From Paguma larvata (lineage: Eukaryota > Chordata > Mammalia > Carnivora > Viverridae): a DNA stretch of 64,000 nucleotides. The stretch lies in the NCBI GenBank assembly GCA_030068075.1, contig CM057826.1, forward strand, positions 116,708,746 through 116,772,745, in the 5' to 3' direction. Positions within the stretch are counted from its first letter, which is position 1. Every line of letters starts with the position of its first letter. Under the pieces are notes generated by a model that was not told where the DNA came from, ran no database searches, and saw only the letters and a list, made by a program, of their open reading frames with translations. Made by a program: the position numbers and the translations under genes. Shown here in pieces: positions 34,445-54,712 of this stretch.

Positions 34445-36690
34445 GCTTTTTAGTAGTCACTTGTATCTGTTTCCTATTGTTGCTGTAACAAATTACCAAA
34501 AAATTTGTAGCTTAAAAACACTGGAGGCTCCTTTCCATCTTCAAAGTCAGCAAAGGCTGGTGCAGTCTTTCCTAAAACATCACTATGAGAATAACTCTTA
34601 TTAAGGGATTTTGTGATTGCATTGGATTCACCTGGATTGTCCTGGATAATCTATTTTAAGGTCACCTGATTATCATCTTTAATTCTATCAGCAACTTTAA
34701 TTCCTCTATGCCACATAACAAACTTGATAACAATTACAGAGATTACTTTGTGGGGCCATTATTCTTCTTACCATACTCCACTCTCTGCTCCCCAAAGATT
34801 CACATCCATTCCACATAAAAAAAATATATTCAAGGTCCCCAAAGATTTCATCTCATTAAGTATCAACTCAGCCCACAGTTTCACCTAAATCTCATCAGCT
34901 CAAAAGTTCCAAGTTTCACCATCTACATCATCTAAATTAGGTATGGTTGAGATTCTAGGTAATTACCTATCCTGGGCATAATTCCTCTCCATCTGTGAAC
35001 CAGTAAAACTAAACAAATTATCCGTTCTTCAAACTGTATAATGACAGGGGGCATAGGTAAAAGTTAATAGTTATTCCAGTTCAATAAACAGAAAATGGAA
35101 AATGAAAACAGTCATACATTCCAAGAAATGTAGAAATCGATGCAGGAAAACTCTATTTGCTTTTAAGGCCTGGGTTTGGAGCTCCACTCCCAAGCTCCAG
35201 GCTCTGTCTTAGAAGCCATCTTTCCTTTTGCATGAGAGGGTAGTACATGTTTTTAGCTAAGTAGTTTTTTCAGTCATTTCTTGCTTAAAGAATTGGCAAG
35301 TACAACAGGTTTTTTTTTCCCCCTATCATTTTCTCTGTCCCTTCCAATTCAAGCTGGTAACATTTCTGTTGGTATAACATTCTCAAGAACCTTTTTAGCC
35401 CCCTGTCTATGTAACAGGGATTCTCTTTCCTATACAAAGGGCTGCTTCAGAGCTCTTTCCTGGGTAATCTCATCTCTATTCCTGACTTCTGCTGAGATGT
35501 CTGGGATTTCCATGAATCACATGCCTAATCTCTTTAAAGAACCTGGTGCATGACTGAATACTCTTACCTACTCTATTACTCTTAATTCTTCCAAAGCACA
35601 AGCAAAAGTTGTCCTGTGACACCCTTGGCTTTCCAGAGAACACTTTCCTAATAGTGACCTTCCTTTTTAAACCTCTTTTGCCACCTGATTAGGCTGAGAA
35701 TTTCCCACATCACCAAGTTCCAGTTCCTTTTGGCTTAACAGCTCTTCCTTCCATCTCATTCCTCTATTTTATTGTAAGCATCAAGAAGAAACCAGGCTGT
35801 GCCTTCAACCCCTTGCCTGGAAATCTCCTCAATTAAATAACCAAGCTGATCATTTACAAGTCCTACTCTGTGTATAACCACAGGACACAACTCAGCTAAG
35901 TTTTCTGCCACTATATAATAAGGATTCTCTTTACTTTCCAATATCATCTTCTTACCTCATTTCTTTCTGAGCCCTCATCATCAGTGACTTTAACATCCAT
36001 ATTCCTACAGCATTCCCTTTACAATCATTTAGGTATTCCTTAGGACAATGTATATTTTCTCCACCATGCTCCTCACTTCCTCCCAAGACTTTAACAGTGG
36101 AGTTGTTAACATCCATATTTCTACTAACAGTCTGTCCAAAGCAATCTAGGCTTTTTCCATCATGCTTTTCAAAATTCTTCTAGCCTCTGCCTACCTTCCA
36201 GTTCCAAAACAACTTCCATGATTTTAGTTATTTGTTACGACAGCACCCCACTCCCAGGTGACAAAACCTGTGGCATTCAGGGTTCAACTGCAGAAACAGA
36301 ACCATCAGGAGATACATAATGAGAGATTTGTTGCAAGGAAGTGACTTACTCAATTGTGGGAGCTGGCTAGGCAAGGCCATTAGCTGTATGGCAGGCGACT
36401 ACAGGGCTGGCTGAAACTTTGGGGCAGGAGCTGAAGCCACTGCCCAAAGGCAGAATTTCTTCTTCATCTCAGGGAAAACTCAGATTTGTTCTTAAGGCCT
36501 TTCTACTTACTAAATCAGGCCCACACAGAGCATCTGGGATATTCTTCCTATTTTAAGGCTAGCTAATTAGCAACCTTCATTCCATCTGAACCTTAATTCC
36601 TCTTTACAATAGAGCATAACATCTTCACAGGTTCCAGGAATTAGGATGCAGATGTCTTTAGGGGGCCATCATTCAGCCTACTACACCATT
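34445..36690 (-). mobile_element. MaLR-type provirus, minus strand, both LTR regions present
   Basis: At 34445-34795 the complement of a MaLR-type LTR is seen ('tgtttcctattgttgctgta', 'gtggggccattattcttctt'). From 34795 to about 36240 the text resembles the complement of MaLR internal sequence ('atctcatcagctcaaaag', 'cctctccatctgtgaacc', 'acgacagcaccccactcc'). At about 36245-36690 a second LTR-like block ends with 'gatgtctttagggggccatc'. The block starts differ, so the two LTRs may not be identical copies. Family and boundaries are approximate. Confidence 0.55.
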
Positions 36691-36699
36691 CTAGAGCAT

Positions 36700-37686
36700 T
36701 TCCAAAACTAAGAGGCTCCTGGAGGTTGAGGTAAGTTTTCTTCGGCTAACTAATAATAATATACTATGTACTTTCTTTCAAACCCCTTAACAAGAACCAT
36801 GATGTCATTATCCAAAGGCAAGTAAATATTGGCTTGTTGTGCCATCACAAGCTCCACTGGGCCTAGAATGTGGAACTCACTTGAGAATGACTCTGCAATC
36901 CCAGGGGACAGCAGCAAGCACTGTGTTACTGGGTACTAGAGTCTTTCGAGTATCCAGGAACATCCTCAACACAGTCAAACTGGGTATCAGCAAATCTACC
37001 CAGGACTCTTATCGGGATTGTAACATAAGTTACATGTAAGCAAGAACCCGTAAGTCTTTTCAACATTAATTTAGATGAAAAAGAATTCATAATAAAGACA
37101 TACTTTCATGTGGTGACGTAAGTATTTCAGAGTGAAAATCTAATGATTACGACTGTGATTTTTTTAAAAAATAAAAGCATGAAAATGTATACATTGCTGC
37201 CTATTGACAAAAGAAAATTCCAGGGTTTGGAAGAAACTGGACATGGGTATGTACAGATTGATTCCATCCAAAACTCATAAGGGGTTATGCAAAAGTTGTA
37301 GCTGTGTTACTAATAAAAACTAAAAGCATTCCCGTAATTTAAAAATGAAGTATGTTAAAAGAAATCAGACATTCTTACGCAATGTCAGATAGTCAGAAAA
37401 ATACTTTCAAAATTAGAATTGTTTATTCTAAGACATTAATTTTCATTTTGTCCTTTAAGAATGAGTGTGAAAATTTTAACCAGAAATATGAATTTCCTGA
37501 TATAAAATTATTGCTGATTATACAATAATTGGAAAAATAATCATCAGACAACCAAGTCAACAAAGCAGGCAAATTAACTATGGAAAATAGAGGGAGGGAA
37601 AGAAGAATTAAAATTACTACTGGATTAAAAAAAAGAAACACAAAGGTGAAGGAGACAAAACTAATGTAAAAGGAAACAGGAAAGTT
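36700..37686. other. 3' flank of PCDHB15
   Basis: No gene seen. On the minus strand an AATAAA (complement of 37422-37427) lies about 260 bases after the PCDHB15 stop and is a candidate poly-A signal. The rest is AT-rich and unassigned. Confidence 0.4.
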
Positions 37687-40095
<2,409 letters not shown>

Positions 40096-40289
40096 TCAAG
40101 AAATAGGGCTGAGCTCTACCTTAGGGACGGTGATAGATCTCTTAGTCAGTAACCTGTCCGGAAATGATGGTGAGTAGCAAGACTTACAGGTCCCGAACTC
40201 TGCTTACAGGCTTTTGTCTTCTTTGGCTGTAGAGCTGAAGTAGAGTTCCTAGCAATTTCCTGGGCTTTTTTTTTTTTTTTTTTTTGACG

Positions 40290-40310
40290 CCTTAGCCTGC
40301 AGCGCCACCA
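40290..40310 (-). promoter_or_regulatory. PCDHB conserved sequence element (CTCF-type site), PCDHB15
   Basis: Minus-strand text TGGTGGCGCTGCAGGCTAAG, with the GGCGCTG core of the protocadherin CSE, about 226 bases upstream of the ATG. In this family the CSE binds CTCF and drives promoter choice by looping to a distant enhancer. A run of about 20 T (plus strand) follows directly at 40267-40285. Confidence 0.8.
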
Positions 40311-42670
40311 TGCGTTGTTTTTGAAAAGAATTGCTACGACTACATTTCCTCTATATGATAATCTAGCCAGCTATTAGGAGTTTGGAAATGGTTTGGGGGA
40401 GGTGATGCAATCAGAAAACCATGCAATTATAATTATTCATTCCTTCATTAAAAGAAGTGTTATTGGCATCTATGTACTAAGTTCTGAAACAGATCAGTGA
40501 ACAACTCAAACATGGTCCCTGCTTTTTAGGACCTGTACTCTGAGTGAGGTGCTCAGAAAGCTGAGAAGTGAAAGAAGACAACAGTGATACGTCATCTTAT
40601 AAAAATAACAATATATACTTATGTGATTTCTTACAATTCCCTCAGCAAAAAGGAAAGGATTAATTCTTCTAGATTTTCTTTCAAATTCTAGGCAGTGTAT
40701 GTGACAGAAATCTGGTTCCCATTCGTTGAGTTATATCAAAGAAAAAGCTACCAGTTAGTTCCAGTTTAAGATGCCATTTCAACATAAGGTCAGAGAATTA
40801 TGATTTTATGAAACTTTCAAACTATGGGAAAATGCATATGAGGGTCCTTCCTATAACTCTTACCCTGCTTTTTCTCCTTAGCATTGATCACCATCTGATA
40901 CAGCATATATGAACATATTTAATTTTTTCTTTTCTGTGTCATTCTTCTGCTTGAGAACCTTGTTTTGTTGACTTCCACATCCCCCAACATCTGCAAGAGT
41001 CCCTGACACATGGTAGATGCTCAACAAATGTTTGTTGAATAGATCAATCAATAAATCACAATTAATTTTAAAATTCTCAAAGATAGATTCTCCTCCTAAT
41101 GGAAGATACTCTTTTTTTTTTTCTGGGACCCTAGTTCATTATATGAGCTGCATAAACAAGAGCCCATGTTCTCAAGTAGCCATTTCCTATCCTCTTTTGA
41201 ATAATTATTTACAATAATTCAGAATGATCTAAATATTTTTCATTAAATGGCAAAACACACTGGATTCCTCTATGCAATGGAATAGATTCTAAAAAACAAA
41301 CAAAAACCAGAACAACTGGGTTATAAAGATTCTACAAATACGGTATACATCTCATTTAGAACACATTTTACATTGTCAATGTTATTTCATGCTAATGCTA
41401 TTATGACACTAACTATATTCAAAAACTCTTATATAGTAGAATTTTCAAAGAATTTCCATAAGACATTCCAAACACTGTAAAATTTGAAAATAGCCATCAA
41501 TTCTTCTCAAAATCATACATTTTAACGAAAGCTTATCCTTATCCCTTACAGAATATTAACAGTCCACAAACCTTTGATCCTAAATATTATATTAACATAA
41601 AAACCCTAAGTTAAAAATCTCCAATTAATAGTAAAGTTCGACCCATGCAAGAATATCTAAACATGCTTTCGACAAGGGAAAAATCCACTTAGCTATCATA
41701 ATTAAAAGGAGATTTGTTAAAAGTACACATATTTGTTTCCAAAAACCCAAGGGAGAAAGCAGACTTGGGAGAGATTGGATAATCTATATGGTTACTTTTT
41801 AGGCATCTCCTCTCTTCTTTTCTCTAAGTGGACTGACTTTCTGTGTTTCTTTCCATTTATTTAGCCAACATGATATCATATTCTTGTTAAGTTCCTAACG
41901 GGAAAACTATTTTATATCTGATTTCTAAAGCCATTTTTTAAACAAAAGTGTCAGATTTGCTCAGTGGGGATTAGCGATGTCTACCACCTTGTCTGATTGC
42001 CTGAAGTCACAGAGGGAAATGGGTGAAATAAACATGGCCACAACAGGCCGCTTCTACTGAAGAGAGAAGTTTACTGAACAGGATAGGGTGGGCTAGACAA
42101 AGGGATCTATCACTTAAATATCTTGCAATAATCGAATAATGTTTTAATAATACTCATATGTATGATATATATGAAGAAGAAAAGCCCTTAAGAATGGGAC
42201 AAATTGTAGCCTTTCTATTTAATACTACTGTGGAACAAAAATAAGAATTTTTCGCAGATGTTTTTCCATTTAAAAATTTAAGATAGGTAAGCTTAATTAA
42301 TATAATAAACAAACTCCATTATATTAATATCATGATGTCTCCTAAGTAACCACATCAAACATTTAGAGCTTCCATGTAACAAATAGAGGGAGGAGCTGGA
42401 GTCATCTTTAAATCAACAGCGGTCAATAATGAAAAATTGATAAACTGAACCACATGTTCATTTTTCAGTAATGCAATGAAGTTCAAAATTCTATGTTTCC
42501 TTCAAAATAGAAATGATAAAAAAGAGTAAATATGAAGATATGCTTAAAGAATATTTCTAAACCTTTTCATAGGAATGTGGAATTACAAAACACCAAAGAC
42601 ATTCTATATGGACCAAAAACAATAATGGAGACCTATCAAATTTAGAAAGAACTAACCTTCATCAAAATTC
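40311..42670. other. Intergenic DNA between two PCDHB genes
   Basis: No SINE or L1 was recognised in these 2.4 kb, unlike most of the window, and no coding frame. It includes the 3' flank of the next gene. AT-rich. Confidence 0.45.
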
Positions 42671-45149
<2,479 letters not shown>

Positions 45150-45222
45150 TTAGATATGCGTGTACTGCCGGAACAGTAACCATCCACGGATCTGTAACCA
45201 TCCGCCGGTCTGGTATTCCCAG

Positions 45223-45243
45223 CCTTAGCTTACAGCGCCACCA
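45223..45243 (-). promoter_or_regulatory. PCDHB conserved sequence element (CTCF-type site)
   Basis: Minus-strand TGGTGGCGCTGTAAGCTAAG, about 183 bases upstream of the ATG at 45050. It shares 18 of 20 positions with the PCDHB15 element. The promoter of the frameshifted gene therefore looks intact. Confidence 0.8.
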
Positions 45244-45787
45244 TGTGTTGTACTTAAACCTAGTTTGCTGAAAATGCTACAAAACGTATCACACTCATTT
45301 CGATTTATGCACACGCACACAAAAAAAACCAACCACAGATTACATATGGGATGGTTTGTAAATAAAATGATAACTTGTATTCTCCTGTGAGGTTATGAAT
45401 GTGGAAACGGTGATGAACACTTTGGGAAAGGATGTGAGAACAAAGCCAACTGTTTTTGTTCAACAAAAACTTACTGATTTCATGTTATATGTCAGATACC
45501 GTACTAAGTGCTGGGAATACAAATATCTTCTCTGACCTCATGGAGTTTACAATATAATTTCTATTATATTGTATAATCTCTGTTCTGGGGAAAAATCAAG
45601 TAGAAAACGGTATCGCTATCCGTCTATTCCTAAACAAAGAATATATACAAACTCTTAACTCACTGCCAGCACAGGTAGAGGAAAAGATTCATTCACATGT
45701 TTCAGGAGTATACGTAGAAGACCTAGTTTATTATGCAAAATCAATAGAATTGGTTTATTATGCAAAATCAATAGAAAGTTTAAGGGG
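45244..45787. other. Intergenic; short tandem duplication
   Basis: A 24-bp unit (GTTTATTATGCAAAATCAATAG plus AA) occurs at 45726-45749 and 45753-45776. Nothing else recognised. Confidence 0.5.
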
Positions 45788-46190
45788 TGGGGCACCTGGG
45801 TGGTTCACTGGGTTAAGTGTCAGACTTTTGAAATCTGCTCAGGTCATGATCTCAGGGATGGTGGGATCCAGCTCTGCATAAGGCATGCTGACAGCATGGA
45901 GCTTCCTTGGGATTCTCTGTCTCTCTGCCCCTAACCTGCCCTTGCTCTCCCGCTCTCAAAATAAAGAAATAAACTTAAAAAAAAAAGTTTAGGGGTGCCT
46001 GGGTGGCTAAGTAGATTAAGTGTTGGACTTTGGTCCAGGGTTTGATCTCAGGGTTCCAGAGTGCCAGGCCCACATTGTGCTCTCTGCTGTCAGCACGGGG
46101 CCACTTGGGTCCTCTGTCCCTGACTCACTCTGCCCCTCCCCCACTCTCTTTCCCTCAAAAATAAATAAACATTAAAAAAAAGAAAGTTGA
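45788..46190 (+). mobile_element. Two feliform SINEs in tandem, plus strand
   Basis: The first runs from about 45789 (GGGGCACCTGGGTGGTTCAC) to its poly-A near 45986. The second starts at about 45991 (GGGGTGCCTGGGTGGCTAAG) and ends near 46182. AAAGTTTAAGGGG-like sequence before, between and after suggests the second landed in or next to the tail of the first. Confidence 0.9.
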
Positions 46191-46450
46191 AGGGGTTGAA
46201 AATGACTTATTTGTAAATATTGTCTAAGGAGAATGTCTCTGTACCTCTGTGAGCACACTGTATTGATTCGTTGCATTGTCCAAAACAATTTGTGAAGACA
46301 TCTACATTTATTCCTAAAATAGAGACACATGTTGAAGCAGATTCACAGAGATCTTGAAAGATAGCATAGTGAAGCTCATAAAAATAACGGGCTGAGGTTA
46401 AACCAATAAATAAAGTGCAGAAGAAAATGAGTTGGCTTCATCTGAAAAAG
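46191..46450. other. Short intergenic gap, nothing recognised
   Basis: About 260 bases between SINEs, no coding frame or repeat recognised. Confidence 0.35.
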
Positions 46451-46692
46451 AAGGTAAGGGGCGCCTGGGTGGCTCAGTCGGTTGAGTAGCTGACTTCGGC
46501 TCAGGTCATGATCTCACTGTCTGTGAGTTCGGGCCCCGCGTCGGGCTCTGTGCTGATGGCTCAGAGCCTGGAGCCTGCTTCAGATTTTGTGTCTCCTTCT
46601 CTCTCTGCCCTTCTCCTGCTCACACTCTGTCTCTGTGTCTCTCGAAAATAAATAAAGGTTAAAAAATAAAAAATTTAAAAAAAAGAAGGTAA
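46446..46692 (+). mobile_element. Young feliform SINE, plus strand
   Basis: Near-consensus head GGGGCGCCTGGGTGGCTCAG at about 46458 with GGGCCCCGCGTCGGGCTCTG. AAAAAGAAGGTAA flanks it on both sides. Confidence 0.94.
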
Positions 46693-47560
46693 AACATCAA
46701 ATAAGGAAGATCACAACTCATTTTTAGCAAGCAGCTCACATATCTCTGTGAATAGCTTGGGATCCTGGCACCCTAGCATGACTTCGAAGTCCTATCAATG
46801 GGAAAACATTTTGTGGCAGGGGATCTGCGTCTCCCCAGTTGCATCAAACATCAGCCAAAATTTTAATAACTTTTAAATAATAGACACTATCATGTACTCT
46901 GGTACACTAATACGTGGCTAACTGGGAAAACCACATGGCCCAAGTGTAAAAACTGTGTTGCCTATTAGTTTAATTCTATTAAGGTACAAATCACTCAAAT
47001 TGACGTTCTATCTTATAATGTTTCCCTCAGCACAGCAAAACAAATTTGATCATGTAAATTCAAAATATGAGAACACACTGGTGACAAAATCTGATAATTT
47101 TCCTCATAGAAAGATCTTGGTCATGGATCAAACTCTTTATAATGGAATCAAATGTCCAAGAAAATGTGCCCTTATTCTTCATGCACTTTAAAATATATTA
47201 ATAGAAGCTGGTACCTATATCAGTAAATGAGTGGACCAAAATTAGGTTTTCATTCCCGTCATCTCTCAGATAAATTTTCTGATTTTCTCTAAGAACATTT
47301 TAAACCCATATACTTGGCAGAAAGCTTGAAACTTTTTTCATGAGAGTTCTAGTAATAGACTATGTGTCAATCAAATTACTATTAATGAAATCATGAATCA
47401 ACCCATATGATCTATAAATTGGATTATTTATAGGTCCTGAAGATTTTACGTTAAATGATAAAATAATTCTGTTCACATTGAACTTAGTTATTTTCAGAAG
47501 AAAGAGATGCTAAAGTATGATGTGTAGACATCCAAACAATAACAAATTCAGAGTTACTTT
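46693..47560. other. Intergenic stretch, nothing recognised
   Basis: AT-rich, no repeat or gene recognised. Short frames only. Confidence 0.35.
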
Positions 47561-47818
47561 TTAAAACTAATCCCGGAGAGCCTGGGTGGCTCAGTTGGTT
47601 AAGCATCCAACTTCGACTCAGGTCACGATCTCACGGTTCATGAGTTCGAGCCCCACATCAGGCTCTATGCTGACAGCTCAGAGCCTGGAGCCTGCGTCTG
47701 AGCCTGTGTCTGAGCCTGCGTCTGTGTCTCTTTCCCTCCCTGCCCCTCCCCTGCTCACACTCTATCTCTCTCTCTTAAAAATAAATAAACATTAAAAAAA
47801 TATTTTAAAACTAATCCT
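47560..47818 (+). mobile_element. Feliform SINE with expanded GAGCCTGNGTCT repeats
   Basis: Head GAGAGCCTGGGTGGCTCAG at about 47577. The middle carries a tandem expansion of GAGCCTG(C/T)GTCT at about 47688-47728. TTTTAAAACTAATCC flanks it. Confidence 0.92.
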
Positions 47819-48745
47819 GAAGCACATAAAAAAAGGAGGGATACCTGCTAACAAAATATTCCATAAAACATTTTGTAGCATTTTTGAGTTGAAAGATGTC
47901 ATAAATTGTTTACAAAATTAAGTTTTGTAACAAAATTCTCTAGAAGATTAGTTATCTCTAACCTTGTACATTTTTATTCCATTCATTAATATTAACAGCC
48001 TGCAATAAAAGATGTGGGTTTTATGGTAAATAGCCTAATTGAATATTCAAGATTGCATGTATCTTTCCAAAAGAGTTTTGTTTCAGGAAATGCCTTCTCC
48101 CCAAGATGGGTTAAATAGAGGGGTTTTATTATTAGGAAAATGGAGTTTCACTGTAAAGGTGAAGGACAATTAGACATCGGGGACTTAGGAACACTGGAAT
48201 CATGAACTGACAGGTCTAGAACCAAATGGCTCTTAGTCTCTTCCATTTCTAAGGCTTCTGCCTCCACCATTCCCCTATTCCTTCTCATTTTCCTTCGTCT
48301 TCCTTTCTTTCCTCCCTCTCTACGTACCACTCTGTGCTGCCACCCGACACAAGTAGAGCATGGCTACCTCAGTTCATACTTAATATTTACTTCCAAGTTA
48401 CAAGCAATCAAGAAAAAAAACAGATGAACTACATCATAAGTAGAAATTTAGGGGCTTGGCGAATGTGACTACGAGTACTTTAATAAGAAGTCTATTACTA
48501 AACCAATCAAAAATGGCCAAGAGAGGTAAACTATAAAAAACATCTCAATAGTGATTACCTCCCTTGGGAAGTTTCAGGAAGTTTTCAGACAAGAAGTGCG
48601 GGCTGGATATATATCTTAATCCAAACAAGATTAAAATTTACTTTGATACAACATCTTCCAGCAATATATACAGTTCCAAAATACCTAAATGCAGAAAAAT
48701 TACTCTGAAATATCTGATTGTAAGAATTGGCAAGATTATGCTTTT
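47819..48745. other. Intergenic stretch, nothing recognised
   Basis: No gene and no clear repeat. A pyrimidine-rich patch lies at about 48,240-48,330. Confidence 0.35.
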
Positions 48746-48746
48746 T

Positions 48747-48985
48747 AAAAAAATCTAAGGGCACCGGAGTGGCTCAGTCGGTTAACCGGCAGACTTCGGC
48801 TCAGGTCATGATCTCACGATCTGTGGGTTCAAGCCCAGTGTCAGGCTCTGTGCTGACAGCTCAGAGCCTGGAGCCTGCTTCAGAGTCTTTGTCTCCCTCT
48901 CTCTCTGCTCCTCCTCTGCTCATGCTTTGTCTCTCCCGCTCTCAAAACTAAATAAAACATTAAAAAAAAATTAAAAATCTAGATA
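48747..48985 (+). mobile_element. Feliform SINE, plus strand
   Basis: Head AGGGCACCGGAGTGGCTCAG at about 48759, near-consensus middle and an A-rich tail. AAAAATCTA flanks it. Confidence 0.92.
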
Positions 48986-49367
48986 ATATCTCAGAAACCA
49001 TACATGGTTTTTATTTATACCACACATTTTTCCCTCTATCAAACATATAAAAACTGTTTCAGTGAGAGGATCTACAGCTTAGACACCCAGAGAATATGAC
49101 TAAGCCCAGTGTGCCATTAAGCTTGAAGGGAAAATACTGTATATTTGGATAAATTATTTGGGGTTGCATTTTGGAAAAAAGACTAAGAAAATCCTAGTTC
49201 CCTTAATTTTTTCACAGTTAAAAAGCAGATAACAGAAAATTCATCAAAACATCTGAAAACTCTTAAGTAAAAGTTAGTTACCCAAAACAAAGAATTTTAC
49301 ATTACAATGAATATATTTTACAAAGAAATAGCCCTCACTCTAAAAGTTCTGCATAATAATCAAATTC
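48986..49367. other. 3' flank of the PCDHB gene at 49.4 kb
   Basis: AT-rich, no repeat recognised. It presumably contains the 3' UTR of the next minus-strand gene. I saw no clear AATAAA within the nearest 300 bases. Confidence 0.35.
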
Positions 49368-51812
<2,445 letters not shown>

Positions 51813-52000
51813 CTAAATTGCTCCTCTCATCTATCAGCTTGGACCACTGGCATCTGTGGACTTGTAATCCTGTCACGAAGGTGTCCTTGGCTCCTTAGCT
51901 TTCTCTTGAAAGCCTCTTTCCCCCTTCCTGCTTCTCCTGTGCTCTCAGTTCCACTGAGTAATGGAGACCAGAGCATTTGATGATATAAAAAAGGCCCCAT

Positions 52001-52020
52001 CTTATCCTGCAGCGCCACCA
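52001..52020 (-). promoter_or_regulatory. PCDHB conserved sequence element (CTCF-type site)
   Basis: Minus-strand TGGTGGCGCTGCAGGATAAG, about 255 bases upstream of the ATG at 51755. Just downstream on the same strand is a TATA-like GGCCTTTTTTATATCATC at about 51979-51996. Confidence 0.8.
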
Positions 52021-52842
52021 CGCGACTGCAGATTCTCAGGTTTTAAACACAAGTAAGTTTGAGACAAAATATTAATTTACCTTCTGTATTTGTTGATTAA
52101 TTTAAATTATACTTCTTCCTCTATTCTTATTTTCTGAGTTGGATTCATTGCGATATGTGATGCTATTATTATTCAGTCTTTAACACAATAAACCACAATC
52201 TGTTAAGAGCTGTGGTGAATATAAAACTCATATGTAAGATATAGCCACCAGTTCAGGTAAGTGATGATCTCTCTTTGAAGACAATATAAAAATAACTAAA
52301 AATAGTTAAGAGTATTCATATAATTGATTTTGTAAGCAGAATATTCCTAGGAAAATTGGAAAGGGAAGGAGAACCAAAGGTTTTAGTCTTCTTCAGCTAT
52401 CAGCAAATTCTCTTAGAAAAGACAATAAAGTCATGCATTTGTAACTGAACCTGATATATGCAAAGAGTTACTTTGGGGAGGCTGGGCATTTCAGGCTGGG
52501 TAAATGGTACTATTTACTGAGGATACTCCATAGGAGACTTACCTGTCAGCTGTAGAAAGTAAATGCTTAGCAGTAGTTAATAAAGTAAGATATGTCCTGT
52601 TTCTGACATATAAAAGTTGAACAAACTAGATCCAAGTTTAGTTGTGGAAAAGAAACTTAGTTTGTAGACCCAGGCCTTCCAGAGGCATAATTATAAATAT
52701 TTTGGTCATCCATTCATTACTTTGTGGAGCAAATATTTATTGAGCATATAACTTGTGCTAGGAATAGTAGTATTAGGGACACAGTGGTAAGGAGACATAG
52801 TTTCTTTTCTGAAAGATGGAGGCAAAAATGTGATTACACATT
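52021..52842. other. Intergenic stretch, nothing recognised
   Basis: No repeat or gene recognised in about 820 bases upstream of the PCDHB promoter. Confidence 0.35.
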
Positions 52843-53271
52843 TAAAAATAGAACACAGTGGTACATATATACAATGGACTACTATGTGGCAATGAGAAAA
52901 AATGAAATCTGGCCATGCGTAGCAACATGGATGGAACTGGAGGGTATTATGTTAAGTGAAATAAGTCAGTCAGAAAAAGATACCATATGTTTCCACGAAT
53001 AGGTGGACTTGGTGAGACTAAGCAAAAACCAGGGGGAGGGGAAGAGGGGAAAGGAAAAAAAGACACAGAGAGGGAGGGAGATAAAACATAAGAGACTCTC
53101 AAAGACTAAGAACAAACTGAGGGTGAGGGAGATGGGGGGGGAGAGGGGGTGATGGGCATTAAAAAAGGGCACATGTTGGGATGAACACTGGGTGTTTTAT
53201 GTAAACCAATTTGAAAATAAACTATTTTAAATTAAAAAAAATAAAATAAAAAATAAAAATAGAACACAATG
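52843..53271 (+). mobile_element. 5'-truncated L1 (3' end only), plus strand
   Basis: Begins at 'gtacatatatacaatggact' and runs through the L1 3' UTR to an A-rich tail. AAAAATAGAACACA(G/A)TG flanks it at about 52843-52860 and 53255-53271. Confidence 0.9.
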
Positions 53272-53660
53272 AATACCATGATAACAAAAGTTCATATGCT
53301 ATTATTAAGAACATAGATAGGGTCGTCTGACCAGAATTTGGAAGTATAGGAAATACTTTCCTGGAACAAAAATTGGGCGTTAGGTAAAATTTCCAGACAA
53401 TCTCAAAACATACTTGTGCAAATCTGAGATGAGAGAACTGTTTTGGAATAACCGAAATAGGATCAATATGGCTGAGCCATAGAGCAAGAGGAAAGAAATG
53501 AGAACTGAGATTGGAGACATAGACAAATATTTTGTAAGCCCCGCCAAGGCATTTGGACTCGACATCAATGGAAATACAAGATTTTAAAGGCTTTTAAATA
53601 TAAAAGGAGATGATATTAACCTCAACTAGAAATGCAATAATAAGGTTGTTTTAAAAAGAC
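53272..53660. other. Intergenic stretch, nothing recognised
   Basis: No repeat or coding frame recognised. Confidence 0.35.
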
Positions 53661-53666
53661 GACAAG

Positions 53667-53825
53667 GGGTGCCTGGGTGGCTCAGTTGGTTAAGCATCCA
53701 ACCTTGGCTCAGGTCATGATCTCACGGTTCCTGCGTTTGAGCCCAGTGCAGAGCCTGCTTCAGATCCTCTGTCTCCCTCTCTCTCTCTGCCCCCTCCCTC
53801 TCTCAAAAATAAACATTTTTAAAAA
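53667..53825 (+). mobile_element. Feliform SINE, plus strand, internally deleted
   Basis: Head GGGGTGCCTGGGTGGCTCAG. The middle is shorter than usual, skipping from the B-box region to 'cagtgcagagcctgcttcag', then the CT tract and tail. Confidence 0.9.
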
Positions 53826-54440
53826 TGATAACTTTAGAGGATATGGTGACACATTGAAACATGGAGGGGGTGGTTTAAGGAAAAGTGAAATAAACGTACC
53901 CTTTTTCAGGCTTAGGTTTCTGAGTGAATGTTGGTGCTATTAACTGATAGAGAAACAACAAGAGAAGAGAGGAACAGGTATAGAGTTGGACGTAATGTTA
54001 GGTTCGAGGAAGGAGAAAGTTTAATTTAAAACATGTTGAGTTTGCTCCATAGAGCATCCCATATAAAGAGTTATATAAATGATTTTCTATTATATAAAGT
54101 TGAGAAAAGAGGTTTGAGGGGCAGAGACCAATTTGGGGTTTATTGGTATAAATGGTGATTGAAGTCCTTAAAAAAAGAATGTAAGCTGTGCAAGAATGTA
54201 AGGAGTGTGCTTGATTCTGTGATTTCAGAGATGACATAGCTCTAAGAAACTACCATCTCCAGAAAGTGACCATGATCTTAAGTGACTAAGACTAGAGAAG
54301 TGAATGTCATCAGAGATGAAGAAGGCTAGAAGAGAGATAGGCCAAACTAGTGGACTTGAAATTGTGGCAAGGGATGGACAGAGGAAAACTGTAAGAAGTT
54401 ACATTCGAGAAATCAAATGTCTTTACACCACCTCTCTCCT
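53826..54440. other. Intergenic stretch, nothing recognised
   Basis: No repeat or coding frame recognised. Confidence 0.35.
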
Positions 54441-54469
54441 GTGATCTTGTTTAATTTTTTAGTTTATTT

Positions 54470-54506
<37 letters not shown>

Positions 54507-54712
54507 CCAAGCAAGCAGGGGAGGGACAGAGAAAGAGTTAGGGATAGAACCCCAGGCAGGCTCCACAACAGTGCATGAAGTCCAGAGTTTAACTAGGGCC
54601 TTGAGGTGGGTCTCGAATCTACTAGCCAGGAAATCATGACCTGAGCTGAAATTAGGAGTTCCTCGCCCAACTGCCTGAGCCACCCAGGTGTCCCCTATCT
54701 TGTGTAATTTAA
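54440..54712 (-). mobile_element. Feliform SINE, minus strand
   Basis: Complement of the SINE with a (GA)n run at about 54473-54505, head ending CCACCCAGGTGTCCCC near 54695. (G/T)ATCTTGT(T/G)TAATTT flanks it. Confidence 0.92.
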
